A stretch of 64,000 bases of DNA. It comes from Synechococcus sp. CBW1002 (GTDB lineage: Bacteria > Cyanobacteriota > Cyanobacteriia > PCC-6307 > Cyanobiaceae). Every line of letters starts with the position of its first letter. Within the stretch, counting starts at the first letter, position 1. Positions 1 through 8,934 of this stretch are shown piece by piece. The notes below the pieces were generated by a model that ran no database searches, had not been told where the DNA came from, and saw nothing but the letters and a program-made list of their open reading frames with translations. Where the stretch lies: assembly GCF_015840915.1 (NCBI RefSeq), contig NZ_CP060398.1, forward strand, positions 1-64,000, in the 5' to 3' direction. The position numbers were made by a program, and so were the translations under genes.

Positions 1-1413
1 GTGCAGCAGGGTCAGGAGCTGTGGCACCAGGTTCAGGAGGCGCTCCAGGCCAACCTCAGCAAGCCCACCTTCGAGACCTGGATCCGGCCGGCCCGCTGCA
101 GCGGCATGCGCGGCGACCAGCTGCTGCTGGAGGCCCCCAACAGCTTTGCCAGCGGCTGGTTACGCAAGAACTACCTCGGCACCATCGAGGCCGTGGCTTC
201 CGAGATCGCCGGTCGCGAGCTGCGGGTGGAGGTGGCCACGGCAAGCGAGGGCGACGCCCCGGCGGAGGCCATCGGCGGCAACGGCCTGACCGGGCCGGCC
301 AGCGGCACGCGGGAGACCGGCAATGGCCGGCCTGCGGCCCCGGTGCGCTCCCCCGCCACCGGCGAGACCCCCCGCAAACTCGCCCCTGGCCTCAATCCAC
401 GCTATGCGTTCAACCGCTTCGTGGTGGGCCCCAACAGCCGCATGGCCCACGCGGCCGCCCTGGCGGTGGCGGAGGCACCGGGCCGGGAATTCAACCCCCT
501 CTTCCTCTGCGGCGGCGTGGGCCTGGGCAAGACCCACCTGATGCAGGCGATCGGCCACTACCGCCTCGAGATCGACCCGGACGCGCGGGTGTTCTACGTC
601 TCGACCGAGACCTTCACCAATGACCTGATCCAGGCGATCCGCAAGGACGGCATGCAGGCCTTTCGCGACCGCTACCGCGCCGCCGACCTGATCCTGGTGG
701 ACGACATCCAGTTCATCGAAGGCAAGGAATACACCCAGGAGGAGTTCTTCCACACTTTCAACGCCCTGCACGAGGCGGGGCGGCAGATCGTGATCGCCTC
801 CGACCGTCCCCCCAGTCAGATTCCCAAGCTGCAGGAGCGCCTGATCTCCCGCTTCTCGATGGGGCTGATCGCCGACATCCAGGCCCCCGACCTGGAAACG
901 CGCATGGCGATCCTGCACAAGAAAGCCGAGCAGGAACAGATGGCGCTGCCGCGCGATCTGATCCAGTACATCGCCGGCCGCTTCACCTCCAACATCCGCG
1001 AACTCGAGGGGGCCCTCACCCGGGCTGTGGCCTTTGCCTCGATCACCGGTCTGCCGATGACGGTGGAATCGGTGGCGCCGATGCTCGACCCCGGCGGCAA
1101 CGATGTGGAGGTGACCCCACAGCAAGTGCTCGACAAGGTGGCCGAGGTCTTCGGCGTTCGCACCGAAGAAATGCTCAGCCCCAGCCGCAAACGGGCCGTG
1201 AGCCAGGCCCGCCAGGTGGGGATGTATCTGATGCGGCAGGGCACCAATCTGAGCCTGCCGCGCATCGGCGAAGCCTTCGGCGGCAAGGACCACTCCACAG
1301 TGATGTATGCGGTGGAGCAGGTGGAAAAGAAGCTTCACACCGATCCTGCCCTGGCCCGCCAGGTGCAACAGGTGCGAGACCTGCTGCAGATTGATTCGCG
1401 CAAACGCAAGTAG
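1..1413 (+). CDS. dnaA: Chromosomal replication initiator DnaA
   Basis: DnaA binds DnaA boxes at oriC and opens the duplex for replication. The 470-residue protein has the four usual parts. Domain I covers about residues 1-80, with the family pattern [10 protein letters not shown] Gly/Ala/Pro-rich linker follows to about 130. The AAA+ core has Walker A GGVGLGKT at 171-178 and Walker B ILVDDIQF near 231. The C-terminal box-binding domain carries the signature [12 protein letters not shown]. The GTG start is the first base of the window, so the upstream region and any origin are not visible. dnaN does not follow; the next gene is cbbX, convergent and 24 bases away. Confidence 0.97.
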   Translation: MQQGQELWHQVQEALQANLSKPTFETWIRPARCSGMRGDQLLLEAPNSFASGWLRKNYLGTIEAVASEIAGRELRVEVATASEGDAPAEAIGGNGLTGPASGTRETGNGRPAAPVRSPATGETPRKLAPGLNPRYAFNRFVVGPNSRMAHAAALAVAEAPGREFNPLFLCGGVGLGKTHLMQAIGHYRLEIDPDARVFYVSTETFTNDLIQAIRKDGMQAFRDRYRAADLILVDDIQFIEGKEYTQEEFFHTFNALHEAGRQIVIASDRPPSQIPKLQERLISRFSMGLIADIQAPDLETRMAILHKKAEQEQMALPRDLIQYIAGRFTSNIRELEGALTRAVAFASITGLPMTVESVAPMLDPGGNDVEVTPQQVLDKVAEVFGVRTEEMLSPSRKRAVSQARQVGMYLMRQGTNLSLPRIGEAFGGKDHSTVMYAVEQVEKKLHTDPALARQVQQVRDLLQIDSRKRK

Positions 1414-1429
1414 ATTTCGCGCAAGCGCA
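1395..1429 (+). repeat. Near-exact 14-bp direct repeat across the dnaA stop codon
   Basis: TTCGCGCAAACGCA at 1395-1408 recurs as TTCGCGCAAGCGCA at 1416-1429, with a 21-base period. The dnaA stop codon (1411-1413) lies between the copies. The second copy would encode a second Ser-Arg-Lys-Arg tail, so a small duplication of the gene end is the simplest reading. Confidence 0.6.
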
Positions 1430-1437
1430 GGCTGGGC

Positions 1438-2439
1438 TCAGCTGGTCAGCGGCCTGGAGGGATCGAGACCTTCCAGTTCACCGCAGAACACCCGGCTGGC
1501 GGTGATGTCGTCGGCTTCGATCGTCATCAGATCTCGCTTGGTCACGCAGCTGCCCATGCGGGTGAACAGGCGATTGGCCTGGCGCATGCGGGCCCGATCG
1601 ATGGCATTGCGGATCGAGCGGGCGTTGGCGAAGAACGGCAGCTGCATGCGTCGCTGGATGTACTCGGCGAAGGCCGCCGTGGCCTCGTCGCTGAAGCGGT
1701 AGTTCTCCGCCGCGAGTATGAGCTTGGCGATCGCCAGCAGTTCAGGGCCGCTGTAGTCGGGGAAATCAATATGATTGGCGACCCGCGAGGAGAGCCCGGG
1801 ATTGGACTGGTAGAACACGTCCATGCGATCCTTGTAGCCAGCGAAGATCACCACCAGATCGTCGCGATTGGCTTCCATCACCTGCAGCAGGATCTCGATC
1901 GCTTCGGCGCCGTAGTCGCGCTCGTTCTCGGGACGGTACAGGTAGTACGCCTCATCGATGAACAGCACCCCACCCATCGCCTTCTTCAGCATCTCGCGCG
2001 TCTTCGGCGCCGTATGGCCGATGTACTGCCCCACCAGATCGTCACGGGTGGCGGTGACCACGTGTCCCTTGCGCACATAGCCGAGCCGATGCAGGATCTG
2101 GGACATCCGCTCCGCCACCGTGGTCTTGCCGGTTCCCGGTTGGCCGGTGAACGACATGTGCAGGCTGGGAGCCGCCGTCGCCAGGCCCACCTGGGTGCGG
2201 GCCCGCTCCACCACCAGCAGCGCCGCGATCTCACGGATCCGGGCCTTCACCGGCCTCAGCCCCACCAGGTCGTGATCAAGTTGCTCCAGCACCTCCTGCA
2301 CACCCACCCCCTCGTAGGCCGCCTTCAGATCGACGCGGGTGAGATCGTGGCTCAGATCTGGCTGATCAGCCTCAGCGGAGGGTTCATCGGGCGCAGAGGA
2401 TGAATCGGGCGCGGAAGAGGGATCAATCGAGGAGGGCAT
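1438..2439 (-). CDS. cbbX: CbbX-type AAA+ RuBisCO activase
   Basis: CbbX is a hexameric AAA+ motor that remodels inhibited red-type and form IA RuBisCO. The 333-residue protein has a Ser/Pro/Asp-rich N-terminus (about 1-30), then the CbbX core with Walker A GQPGTGKT at 99-106 and Walker B VLFIDEA at 158-164. The pore-loop region includes [11 protein letters not shown]. It is the last gene of the carboxysome/NDH operon. I chose the ATG at 2439, which overlaps the upstream acRAF gene by 17 bases. A frame extension up to 2496 would be almost entirely inside acRAF. CbbQ/CbbO-type activase genes are not present here. Confidence 0.93.
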   Translation of the reverse strand: MPSSIDPSSAPDSSSAPDEPSAEADQPDLSHDLTRVDLKAAYEGVGVQEVLEQLDHDLVGLRPVKARIREIAALLVVERARTQVGLATAAPSLHMSFTGQPGTGKTTVAERMSQILHRLGYVRKGHVVTATRDDLVGQYIGHTAPKTREMLKKAMGGVLFIDEAYYLYRPENERDYGAEAIEILLQVMEANRDDLVVIFAGYKDRMDVFYQSNPGLSSRVANHIDFPDYSGPELLAIAKLILAAENYRFSDEATAAFAEYIQRRMQLPFFANARSIRNAIDRARMRQANRLFTRMGSCVTKRDLMTIEADDITASRVFCGELEGLDPSRPLTS

Positions 2440-2671
2440 CGACAGCCGCGGCAAAGGATTCGTCGGCAGCGCCGATCGGGGTGTCGTCCTCCTCACTGCG
2501 CAACGTGAGGTTCACATAGGTGCGTCCGAAGCTGATATCCGGGAAGCGATTGCTGCTTTCGGAGAGCTCGTTCAACCGCTCCAGAAACACCCGGGTCGCC
2601 TCGTAGTCGTCGAACTCGATACGACGTTCGAGCCGTTCAGGGCGATTCCGTTTCGTCCAGGCCTGTTCCAT
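2423..2671 (-). CDS. acRAF: Alpha-carboxysome RuBisCO assembly factor (PCD-like fold)
   Basis: This 82-residue protein belongs to the pterin-4a-carbinolamine dehydratase-like family found beside alpha-carboxysome genes. There it acts as a RuBisCO assembly chaperone (acRAF) rather than a dehydratase. The fold core is recognisable in [20 protein letters not shown] and [13 protein letters not shown]. The family catalytic His-His-Pro segment before the last strand is missing: the position reads [10 protein letters not shown]. This supports a structural rather than enzymatic role. It sits 14 bases after chpX and overlaps cbbX, inside the operon that encodes its client CbbL. Confidence 0.88.
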   Translation of the reverse strand: MEQAWTKRNRPERLERRIEFDDYEATRVFLERLNELSESSNRFPDISFGRTYVNLTLRSEEDDTPIGAADESFAAAVDALLD

Positions 2672-2685
2672 GGTCTGACCCTAGA

Positions 2686-3879
2686 TCAACTGCGGCTGCC
2701 ATCCTCCGCTGCCGACTGGTCGCTCAGGCAGTCGGTGCGGGCATGGCTGAGTCGCTCCACCCAGGCCGCGGCGTAGGCACGATTGGCCTGCAGCTGCTGC
2801 TCATCGGTGCTGTGCAGCGGATGGGGAAAGGTGCCCTTGATCGCGGCATTGGTGACGCAGAACATCGCCTTCTGAAAACTGGCGCAGATCTTCACCCGCA
2901 CATCTCCCTCGCCGCGGCCCTGCTGCCGGTACCAATGATGCAGCGGTTCGGGCAGGTGGCGATACATGTCCTGCATCAGCAGGCTGGGCGGGATGCCCGC
3001 CCCCATGGTGGGAAGGGGATCGGCGTAGAGGGCGCCGTAGGCAAAGCGGCTCTGATCCGGCGAGATCTGCTGGGCCTGGGCGTTGAACGACACCGTGCCC
3101 AGAAAGGGCATGCCCCGCAGGAACACCGCCTCGACGTAGGGCACCGCCACATCGACCAGGAAGGTGAGCGCGGCCTCGGGCGGCAGCACCCAGAACCGCT
3201 GGCCCGCCACCTCCACCGCGTAGGTGATCGGCTGAGCTGCCGCTGCCACCAGCCCATCCATCAAGAAGTCCACCAGCTGGGCAATGGAACCCACCCGTCC
3301 ATCGCGCTCGGCCCTAGCCAGATCAAGGAACAGGTCACTCATCACCCGCCAGAACTGACCCAGGGCATGGGTGGTGGCCGCCGAGCGGATCAGCTCGATC
3401 AGAAAGTCCGGAAACAGAGGATGGAGCAGACCCAGCAGCGGGTCCCGCCGGGTCTTGCAGCGGATGATGGCGGCGCAGCCCTGGCGGAAGGCGTCGGTGT
3501 CGAGATAGGCATCGAGGCCACCGGTGCCATGCCAGAACATCGCCTTCTGGCAGTACTCGGCATACTCGAAGTTGATGCGGTCGTGGTTGAGATGCCGCCA
3601 GATCCTGGCGAGGCTGGGATCACCATCAAGGAACTTGAAGATCGGCAGGGGATTGAGAAACTGCTTCTCCGCCTGGTACACCAGGTTGATGCTGTAGGCA
3701 TCAAGCACTTCTCCATAGCTCTCCAGAACCCCCACCACTTCCAGCAGATGGGTGGGGCTCTCGGCCAGCAGGGTCTCGCCGGCCAGCAGGCGCCGTTCCA
3801 GTTCTGCCGCGGTAGGGATCGGAGCCTGGCGCGTCCGCGAGCGTCCGGGATTCAGGGACGCCATGGCAGAGCTGTTCAT
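2686..3879 (-). CDS. chpX: CO2 hydration protein ChpX (CupB) of the NDH-1 CO2-uptake complex
   Basis: This 397-residue protein belongs to the ChpX/ChpY (CupB/CupA) family, which binds zinc and converts CO2 to bicarbonate on the NDH-1MS complexes. Family-typical stretches include YQAEKQFLNPLPIFKFLDG near residue 68, LARIWRHLNHDRINFEYAEY near 88 and FHP-like IKGTFPHPLH near the C-terminus. Its ATG overlaps the ndhD4 stop by one base (TGATG), which suggests translational coupling. Linkage to ndhD4/ndhF4 marks the constitutive, low-affinity NDH-1(4) system rather than the inducible NDH-1(3) system. Confidence 0.93.
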   Translation of the reverse strand: MNSSAMASLNPGRSRTRQAPIPTAAELERRLLAGETLLAESPTHLLEVVGVLESYGEVLDAYSINLVYQAEKQFLNPLPIFKFLDGDPSLARIWRHLNHDRINFEYAEYCQKAMFWHGTGGLDAYLDTDAFRQGCAAIIRCKTRRDPLLGLLHPLFPDFLIELIRSAATTHALGQFWRVMSDLFLDLARAERDGRVGSIAQLVDFLMDGLVAAAAQPITYAVEVAGQRFWVLPPEAALTFLVDVAVPYVEAVFLRGMPFLGTVSFNAQAQQISPDQSRFAYGALYADPLPTMGAGIPPSLLMQDMYRHLPEPLHHWYRQQGRGEGDVRVKICASFQKAMFCVTNAAIKGTFPHPLHSTDEQQLQANRAYAAAWVERLSHARTDCLSDQSAAEDGSRS

Positions 3880-5393
3880 CAGGCGGGCCTCCCACTGATG
3901 GCCGTCACCAAGGCTGGTAACTGACTCATGGCCGTGGTGGCCTGCTCCGAGAGAAAGCCCAACCCCGATGGTGCCAGTCCGATCGCCACCACAAGAACCG
4001 TGAGCACCATGGCGGGCAGGTGACGGAGCAGGGGCACGGCCGGCAAGCGGATGTCGAGAGGCCCTCCGGGTTCAGGAGGGGTGACGGCCAGCCGGCCAAA
4101 GAAGGCACGGTTGACCAGCAACAGGAAATAGACGGCCGTCAGACCTGATCCCACCATCGAGGCCACTGTGGCCACGGGGAAGGTCGCCAGGCTGCCGCGA
4201 AACACCAGAAACTCAGAGATGAAGCCGGCCATGCCGGGCAGACCCGCGCTGGCCATCACCCCCACAATCATCAGCGAACCGGTCAAAGGCAGACCCCGCT
4301 CTGGGTTGAGCAGGCCCCGCAACACATCCAGGTCGCGGGTGCCGGTCGTGGTGTACACCTCGCCCACCAGCAGAAACAACAGGGCGGAGATGAGACCGTG
4401 GCTCACCATCTGGAATTCAGCCCCCAGCAGACTCACGGGCGTGGCCGCCGCGGCCGCGAGCAGCACATAGCCCATGTGCCCCACGGAGCTGTAGGCCACC
4501 ATCCGTTTCATGTCCCGCTGGGCGATCGCCGCCAGGGAGCCATACAACACCGAGATCGCCGCCCAGATGGCCAGCCAGGGGGCCGCCACAGCCCACGCCT
4601 CCGGGAACAGTCCCAGGCAGAAGCGCAGCAGCCCATAGGTGCCGAGCTTGAGCAGCACCCCGGCCAGCAGCACCGACACCGGCGTCGACGCCTCGGTGTG
4701 GGCATCCGGCAGCCAGGTGTGAAAGGGAACCAGCGGGATCTTGATGCCGAAACCCACCAACAGAGCACCCAGCAGCAGGAGCTGGGTTCCCATAGCCAGC
4801 TGGCCGCCGAGCACGGGGGTGAGGCTGAAGTCCACCTCGCCGGTGACCAGCGCCAGGCCCAGAAAAGCGGCGAGGATCAATCCGCCGGACACCGCCGTGA
4901 AGATCAGGAACTTGGTGGCCGCATAGGCGCGCCGGGCTCCACCCCAGACCGAGATCAGCAACCACAGCGGAATCAGCTCCAGTTCGTAGAACAGGAAAAA
5001 GAGCAGCAGATTCAGCGAGAGGAAGGCTCCGTTCACGGCGCCGCTGATCACCAGCAGCAGGGCGAAATACAAACGCGGCCGCTGGGTCACCGTGGTGGAG
5101 GCATAGGCCGAAACCAGGGTGAGGCCGGCATTGACCAGCACCAGCGGCAGGGAGAGACCATCCACGCCAAGGCGGTACTCCAGCCCCAGACTTTCGATCC
5201 AGGGGATCGATTCCTGCAGCTGCATCCCACCGAAGGAGGGATCGAACTGCAGCAGCAGACGCAGGCTCCAGGCCAGCTGCAACACGAGCAGGGCCAGGGC
5301 GGCGCGGCGAACCTTCTCGAGAGAGAGCTCACCCGGCCAGAGCATCAGGCCCAGGGCACCGAGAAAGGGAATGGCGAGAAGGGCACTCAGCAT
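3879..5393 (-). CDS. ndhD4: NAD(P)H-quinone oxidoreductase subunit NdhD4
   Basis: A 504-residue, highly hydrophobic proton-pumping antiporter-like subunit of thylakoid NDH-1. It starts with a membrane segment and shows the conserved NuoM/NdhD stretches ELELIPLWLLISVWG, LPDAHTEASTPVSVLLAGV (key Lys/Glu region) and AYSSVGHMGYVLL. It is placed between ndhF4 and chpX, so it is the NdhD4 variant that builds the CO2-uptake complex NDH-1(4). The variant number rests on this context, not on sequence comparison. The gap to ndhF4 is 10 bases. Confidence 0.92.
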   Translation of the reverse strand: MLSALLAIPFLGALGLMLWPGELSLEKVRRAALALLVLQLAWSLRLLLQFDPSFGGMQLQESIPWIESLGLEYRLGVDGLSLPLVLVNAGLTLVSAYASTTVTQRPRLYFALLLVISGAVNGAFLSLNLLLFFLFYELELIPLWLLISVWGGARRAYAATKFLIFTAVSGGLILAAFLGLALVTGEVDFSLTPVLGGQLAMGTQLLLLGALLVGFGIKIPLVPFHTWLPDAHTEASTPVSVLLAGVLLKLGTYGLLRFCLGLFPEAWAVAAPWLAIWAAISVLYGSLAAIAQRDMKRMVAYSSVGHMGYVLLAAAAATPVSLLGAEFQMVSHGLISALLFLLVGEVYTTTGTRDLDVLRGLLNPERGLPLTGSLMIVGVMASAGLPGMAGFISEFLVFRGSLATFPVATVASMVGSGLTAVYFLLLVNRAFFGRLAVTPPEPGGPLDIRLPAVPLLRHLPAMVLTVLVVAIGLAPSGLGFLSEQATTAMSQLPALVTAISGRPA

Positions 5394-5403
5394 CGATCGA
5401 TTC

Positions 5404-7263
5404 TCAGGCGATGAACCAGTTCAGGGAGGCCAGCAGGAGCACGATCGACACCAGGGCCGTGAGCACGTAGGTCTGCATGCGGCCGCTCACGGCCAGCCGC
5501 AGACTGCCGGCCGCAGCCATCGTGAGGCTGCCGACACGATCGACCAGCACATTCACCACGGCGGCATCGAAACCGTTCGTGAGCCGCGAGAGGCCCGCCA
5601 CGAAGGTCACAATCGTGGCGCGATAGATGCGGTCGGTATAGAAGTCGAAGGCCAGGAGATCCTGCAGGGTGCGCAGCGGCTTGAACAGGGAGCGCGACCA
5701 GGCCTTGTTCAGGGGCACCACGGCCGCGGAGACAACCCCGATCAGACCGGAGCCCATCACCAGGACCGCCACCCCAGGGGAGAAGGAGGCGATGCCGGGG
5801 ACCGGATCGATGCGGGCCATGATCCAGGGCATCAACCCCACCAGCACCGTGAGGCTCACCATCGGCAGAGCCATCAGCCAGATCACCTCCGGTGCCCGCC
5901 GTGTCTTGGGCTGAGCGTCCCCGAGGAAGACCTGGCGGTACACACGGGTGAGGTTGAACAGGGTGAGCAGGTTGGTGAGCAGCACCACCAGAGCGAAGAA
6001 TCGGTGCTCGGCACTGAAGGCCTGCACCAGCAAGCCGAAGCACCAGAAGCAGCCCAGGGGTAACAGGCCGGTGACCCCGGCCGCCGCCATCAGGAAGGCG
6101 CCGGTGGTGGCGGGCATGCGTCGGCCCAGGCCACCGAGTTCAGTCAGGTCCTGACAGTTGGTGGTGGCGATGATGCTGCCCACGCTCATGAACAGCAGGG
6201 CCTTGGCCAGACCGTGGGCGAACAGCAACAGCAGGGCGATACCCGGCTGCTGCAGGGCGATGGCCACGAACACCAGCCCCAGGTAGGAGGTGGTGGAATA
6301 GGAAAAGGCCCGCTTCAGATCCACCTGGGCGATCGCCACCAGGGCACCGCCCACCGCACTGATGGCGCCCACAGCCAGGAGCACATCGGTGGCCACCGGA
6401 GAGATCAGCAACAGCGGCATCAGCTTCAGCAGCACGATGGCACCGCAGGTCACCACCACGGAATTACGCAGAATCGAGGCCGGGTTGGGCCCCTCCATCG
6501 CCTCATCCAGCCAGAGATGCATCGGGAACTGGGCACACTTGCCCATGGGCCCGGCAATCAGGCCCAGGCCCAGCAGGGTTCCGGCCAGGGGTGTGAGCGG
6601 AGCACTGGCGGCCCAGGCATAGAGCTCGGTGAACTCGGTCTGACCCGACCAGGCCGACAGGGCAACCACACCCATCAGCAACAGAACGTCGCCGACCCGC
6701 TTGGTCAGAAACGCATCCCGGGCCGCCGTGACCACCAGGGGCTGGGCGTACCAGAACCCCACCAGCAGATAGGTGGACAGGGTGAGCATCTCCAGCAGGA
6801 AATAGCTCATGAACAGGCTGCTGCTCAGCACCACCCCGGACATCGCGCCTTCGAAGAATCCCACCAGCGCATAGAAGCGGGCCAGGGACCACTCCTTGTC
6901 GAGATAGCCCAGGGCAAAAACCTGGCCCAGCAGGCTGAGGCCAGTGACCAGCTCAAGAGCGGCCAGATTGGTGAGCGAGAGATCAAAACCGATCGAGAGA
7001 TTCAGGTCGGCGGCGTGGAACCAGGGGATCTCAAGGTGATGGGGGCCAATCAGCCAGACCTGACGCAGCACCAGGCTGCCGTGCAGAAAGGCCAACAAGG
7101 TGACCAGAAGATTGAGATAGGCCGCAGGTCGTGGTCCATTGCGCTTGATCCAGCCGCTGGACCAGGGCAGGGAGAGCAGCACCCCGCTGAAGCCATACAG
7201 CGGGATCAACCAGGCCAGCTGCATGGACAGGGGCAGGTTGTACAGGGGAAGTTCGGCGACCAA
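5404..7263 (-). CDS. ndhF4: NAD(P)H-quinone oxidoreductase subunit NdhF4
   Basis: A 619-residue NuoL/NdhF-family membrane subunit with about 15 hydrophobic segments. Conserved stretches include EGAMSGVVLSSSLFMSYFLL, GKCAQFPMHLWLDEAMEGPN and LKRAFSYSTTSYLGL. The long C-terminal part carries the lateral helix region typical of NdhF. The first start is TTG at 7263; the next in-frame ATG (7224) would remove 13 residues. I prefer TTG because the upstream residues look like normal family sequence. It precedes ndhD4 and chpX, giving the three-gene NDH-1(4) module in the carboxysome operon. Confidence 0.9.
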   Translation of the reverse strand: MVAELPLYNLPLSMQLAWLIPLYGFSGVLLSLPWSSGWIKRNGPRPAAYLNLLVTLLAFLHGSLVLRQVWLIGPHHLEIPWFHAADLNLSIGFDLSLTNLAALELVTGLSLLGQVFALGYLDKEWSLARFYALVGFFEGAMSGVVLSSSLFMSYFLLEMLTLSTYLLVGFWYAQPLVVTAARDAFLTKRVGDVLLLMGVVALSAWSGQTEFTELYAWAASAPLTPLAGTLLGLGLIAGPMGKCAQFPMHLWLDEAMEGPNPASILRNSVVVTCGAIVLLKLMPLLLISPVATDVLLAVGAISAVGGALVAIAQVDLKRAFSYSTTSYLGLVFVAIALQQPGIALLLLFAHGLAKALLFMSVGSIIATTNCQDLTELGGLGRRMPATTGAFLMAAAGVTGLLPLGCFWCFGLLVQAFSAEHRFFALVVLLTNLLTLFNLTRVYRQVFLGDAQPKTRRAPEVIWLMALPMVSLTVLVGLMPWIMARIDPVPGIASFSPGVAVLVMGSGLIGVVSAAVVPLNKAWSRSLFKPLRTLQDLLAFDFYTDRIYRATIVTFVAGLSRLTNGFDAAVVNVLVDRVGSLTMAAAGSLRLAVSGRMQTYVLTALVSIVLLLASLNWFIA

Positions 7264-7307
7264 GGCAGCAGATGGACGGCATCGAGGCTGGACGTCCAGC
7301 GCCGGAT

Positions 7308-7811
7308 TTAGAAGCTGGCGCGATGACGGGAATAGTCGTAACGGATCGCGGCGGGGATGGCAGGGGGCTGTGAAACCACCGCCAGCTGCCGCAGCCAGCC
7401 ATTCAGCTCTTCGCCGTGATGCTGTTCCTCCTTCCAGAGCGCCCGGAAGAATTCGGCATTTTCTTCATCACCGATCAGCACGCAAAAGCGAACGGCCTCG
7501 GCGTAGTGGTTGATCAGATCGTGCTCCAGCACGCTGTTCAGCCGCAGCAGACCGACCAGATCCGGCGCATGGGTGACAGCGCGCAGCTGGGAGGCCGCAG
7601 GGGCCACCCGCAGACGCAGCATCTGCTGCACGATGCGCTCGGCATGCTGCATTTCCTCCACGGTCTCGCGGCGAAAACGCTCCGCAGCCTCTGCATCTCC
7701 CCAGAGCTCCACAAGGGAGGCCTGGGTCATGTACTGCTGCACGGCGGAGAGCTCAAGGCTCAGGGCGCGCCCGAGATATCCGAGGACGCGGGGATGGGCG
7801 GCTTCGTCCAT
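7308..7811 (-). CDS. Ferritin-like (bacterioferritin-type) protein of the cso operon
   Basis: A 167-residue four-helix protein with ferritin-like di-iron motifs: E20 in the first helix, EMQH at 53-56, E96 in EHDLINHY, and EEQHH at 128-132. A ferritin-like gene is a known resident of many alpha-carboxysome clusters, with unproven function; iron storage, redox protection and a structural role have all been suggested. The ATG at 7811 was chosen because the longer frame (to 7844) would overlap csoS1E. The gap to csoS1E is 5 bases and to ndhF4 44 bases, so co-transcription is likely. Confidence 0.85.
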   Translation of the reverse strand: MDEAAHPRVLGYLGRALSLELSAVQQYMTQASLVELWGDAEAAERFRRETVEEMQHAERIVQQMLRLRVAPAASQLRAVTHAPDLVGLLRLNSVLEHDLINHYAEAVRFCVLIGDEENAEFFRALWKEEQHHGEELNGWLRQLAVVSQPPAIPAAIRYDYSRHRASF

Positions 7812-7816
7812 AAGAA

Positions 7817-8605
7817 TCAGAGGCGACGGGTGACGCCGGTGCAAACCAGGGCGGGCTCGACCTCGCCATGGGGACGGGCAATGATGTGGGCCGCCACCAG
7901 GCCGTCACCGACACGCTCACAGGCATCGGCACCGGCCCGGACCGCGGCGTTCACAGCCCCGGTTTCGCCACGCACCATCACGGTGACGTAGCCACCACCG
8001 ACGAATTCCCGTGAGATCAGGGTGACTTCCGCGGCCTTGGTCATGGCGTCGGCGGCTTCGATCGCGGGAACCAGGCCACGCGTCTCGATCATGCCAAGGG
8101 CGATGCCCTGTACGGAGGAAGCCATCGGAAAGGAAGGAGAAGCGGAACGGTTGGGAGGGGTGAGGCTGGAGGAGCCGCCGCCCGTGGCAGCGGAGGCAGC
8201 GGCACGACCGGAACCAGAAGCCCGGCCAGTGGAGGCACGGCTGGCGGCGGGGCGGGTCGCAGCCGAGCGGCTGACGGCCCGGGTGGTGGAGGTGCGAGCC
8301 ATGGCGGTACGGGAAGAAGGGACGCGGGCAGCGGCAGTGGAGCGAGCGCTGCTGCGCTTCGCCGGAGTGGTGGGGGCAGCAGTCAGTGAACTGGCGGCAG
8401 GGCTATCAGTGGTCGAAGGGGTGGGCAGGGCCTTGGGTGAGGTGGAGCCCTTGGACTCAGTGGAGGCCATGGGCGCCGTCGCGCTGACCACGGCCTCCGC
8501 AGGAGCGGGGGCAGGGGCCTCTGCAGCGGGAGTGACGGCAGGGGCTGTCTCCGCAGACGGGGCCGGGGTGGATCCGGCGGCGGGGCTGGGCGTCGGGGTG
8601 GCCAT
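7817..8605 (-). CDS. csoS1E: Carboxysome BMC shell protein with long basic N-terminal extension (CsoS1E)
   Basis: The 262-residue protein has a BMC-H domain from residue 161 to about 252 that is nearly identical to CsoS1 in this window (MIETRGLVPAIEAADAMTKA, VRGETGAVNAAVRAGADACE). A 160-residue low-complexity extension comes first. Residues 1-80 are Ala/Pro/Thr/Ser-rich; 83-136 are rich in Arg, Ser, Ala and Thr and strongly basic. This layout matches CsoS1E of some Synechococcus/Cyanobium strains. The BMC domain should tile into the shell facet, leaving the tail free to contact cargo, RNA or CsoS2 (inference). No good ribosome site is visible before the ATG at 8605. Confidence 0.9.
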   Translation of the reverse strand: MATPTPSPAAGSTPAPSAETAPAVTPAAEAPAPAPAEAVVSATAPMASTESKGSTSPKALPTPSTTDSPAASSLTAAPTTPAKRSSARSTAAARVPSSRTAMARTSTTRAVSRSAATRPAASRASTGRASGSGRAAASAATGGGSSSLTPPNRSASPSFPMASSVQGIALGMIETRGLVPAIEAADAMTKAAEVTLISREFVGGGYVTVMVRGETGAVNAAVRAGADACERVGDGLVAAHIIARPHGEVEPALVCTGVTRRL

Positions 8606-8682
8606 GGTCAGGGAGGGGGTGGCGGGAGCTGGCGAACGTAACGGGCGTTAAGGGCGGGCTGGCGCGTAGGCCCGGTTGAGCG

Positions 8683-8934
8683 TCAGCCGTCCGGCTCCCA
8701 GAAGTCGATGATTCCACCGATGGTGAGATCGGTGAACAGGCTGGCGTCACCTGTGGCATGGCGGGCAGCGGAGCCACTGGCGGTGAAGACCCAGTTGCCA
8801 GTGGCGGCCCCGACGGGATCCACAGCGACACTGAGCTTGCCCTTCGGAGTCCGAAGCACACGAAGGTTCTGGTGGGCGAAGCCTTCGACCCGTTGGGTGC
8901 AGACCAGTGAACCCATCACCTGCATGATCTCCAT
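8683..8934 (-). CDS. csoS4B: Carboxysome pentameric vertex protein CsoS4B
   Basis: An 83-residue BMV (EutN/CcmL-like) protein that forms pentamers capping shell vertices. The family core is visible as LVCTQRVEGFAHQNLRVLR, then AVDPVGAATGNWVFTASGSA, then the end motif IGGIIDFWEPDG. Its ATG shares one base with the csoS4A stop (TAATG), so the two vertex genes are probably translationally coupled. The paralogue in this window is csoS4A. Confidence 0.95.
   Translation of the reverse strand: MEIMQVMGSLVCTQRVEGFAHQNLRVLRTPKGKLSVAVDPVGAATGNWVFTASGSAARHATGDASLFTDLTIGGIIDFWEPDG

Noticed and set aside
160-1368. Long minus-strand open frame inside dnaA
   Set aside because: dnaA has all domains on the plus strand; the complement has no recognisable domain.
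8113-8125. Internal ATG at the BMC domain of csoS1E, as a second start giving a short shell protein
   Set aside because: The ATG is exactly at the domain start, but the preceding bases are pyrimidine-rich with no ribosome site, so internal initiation is unsupported.
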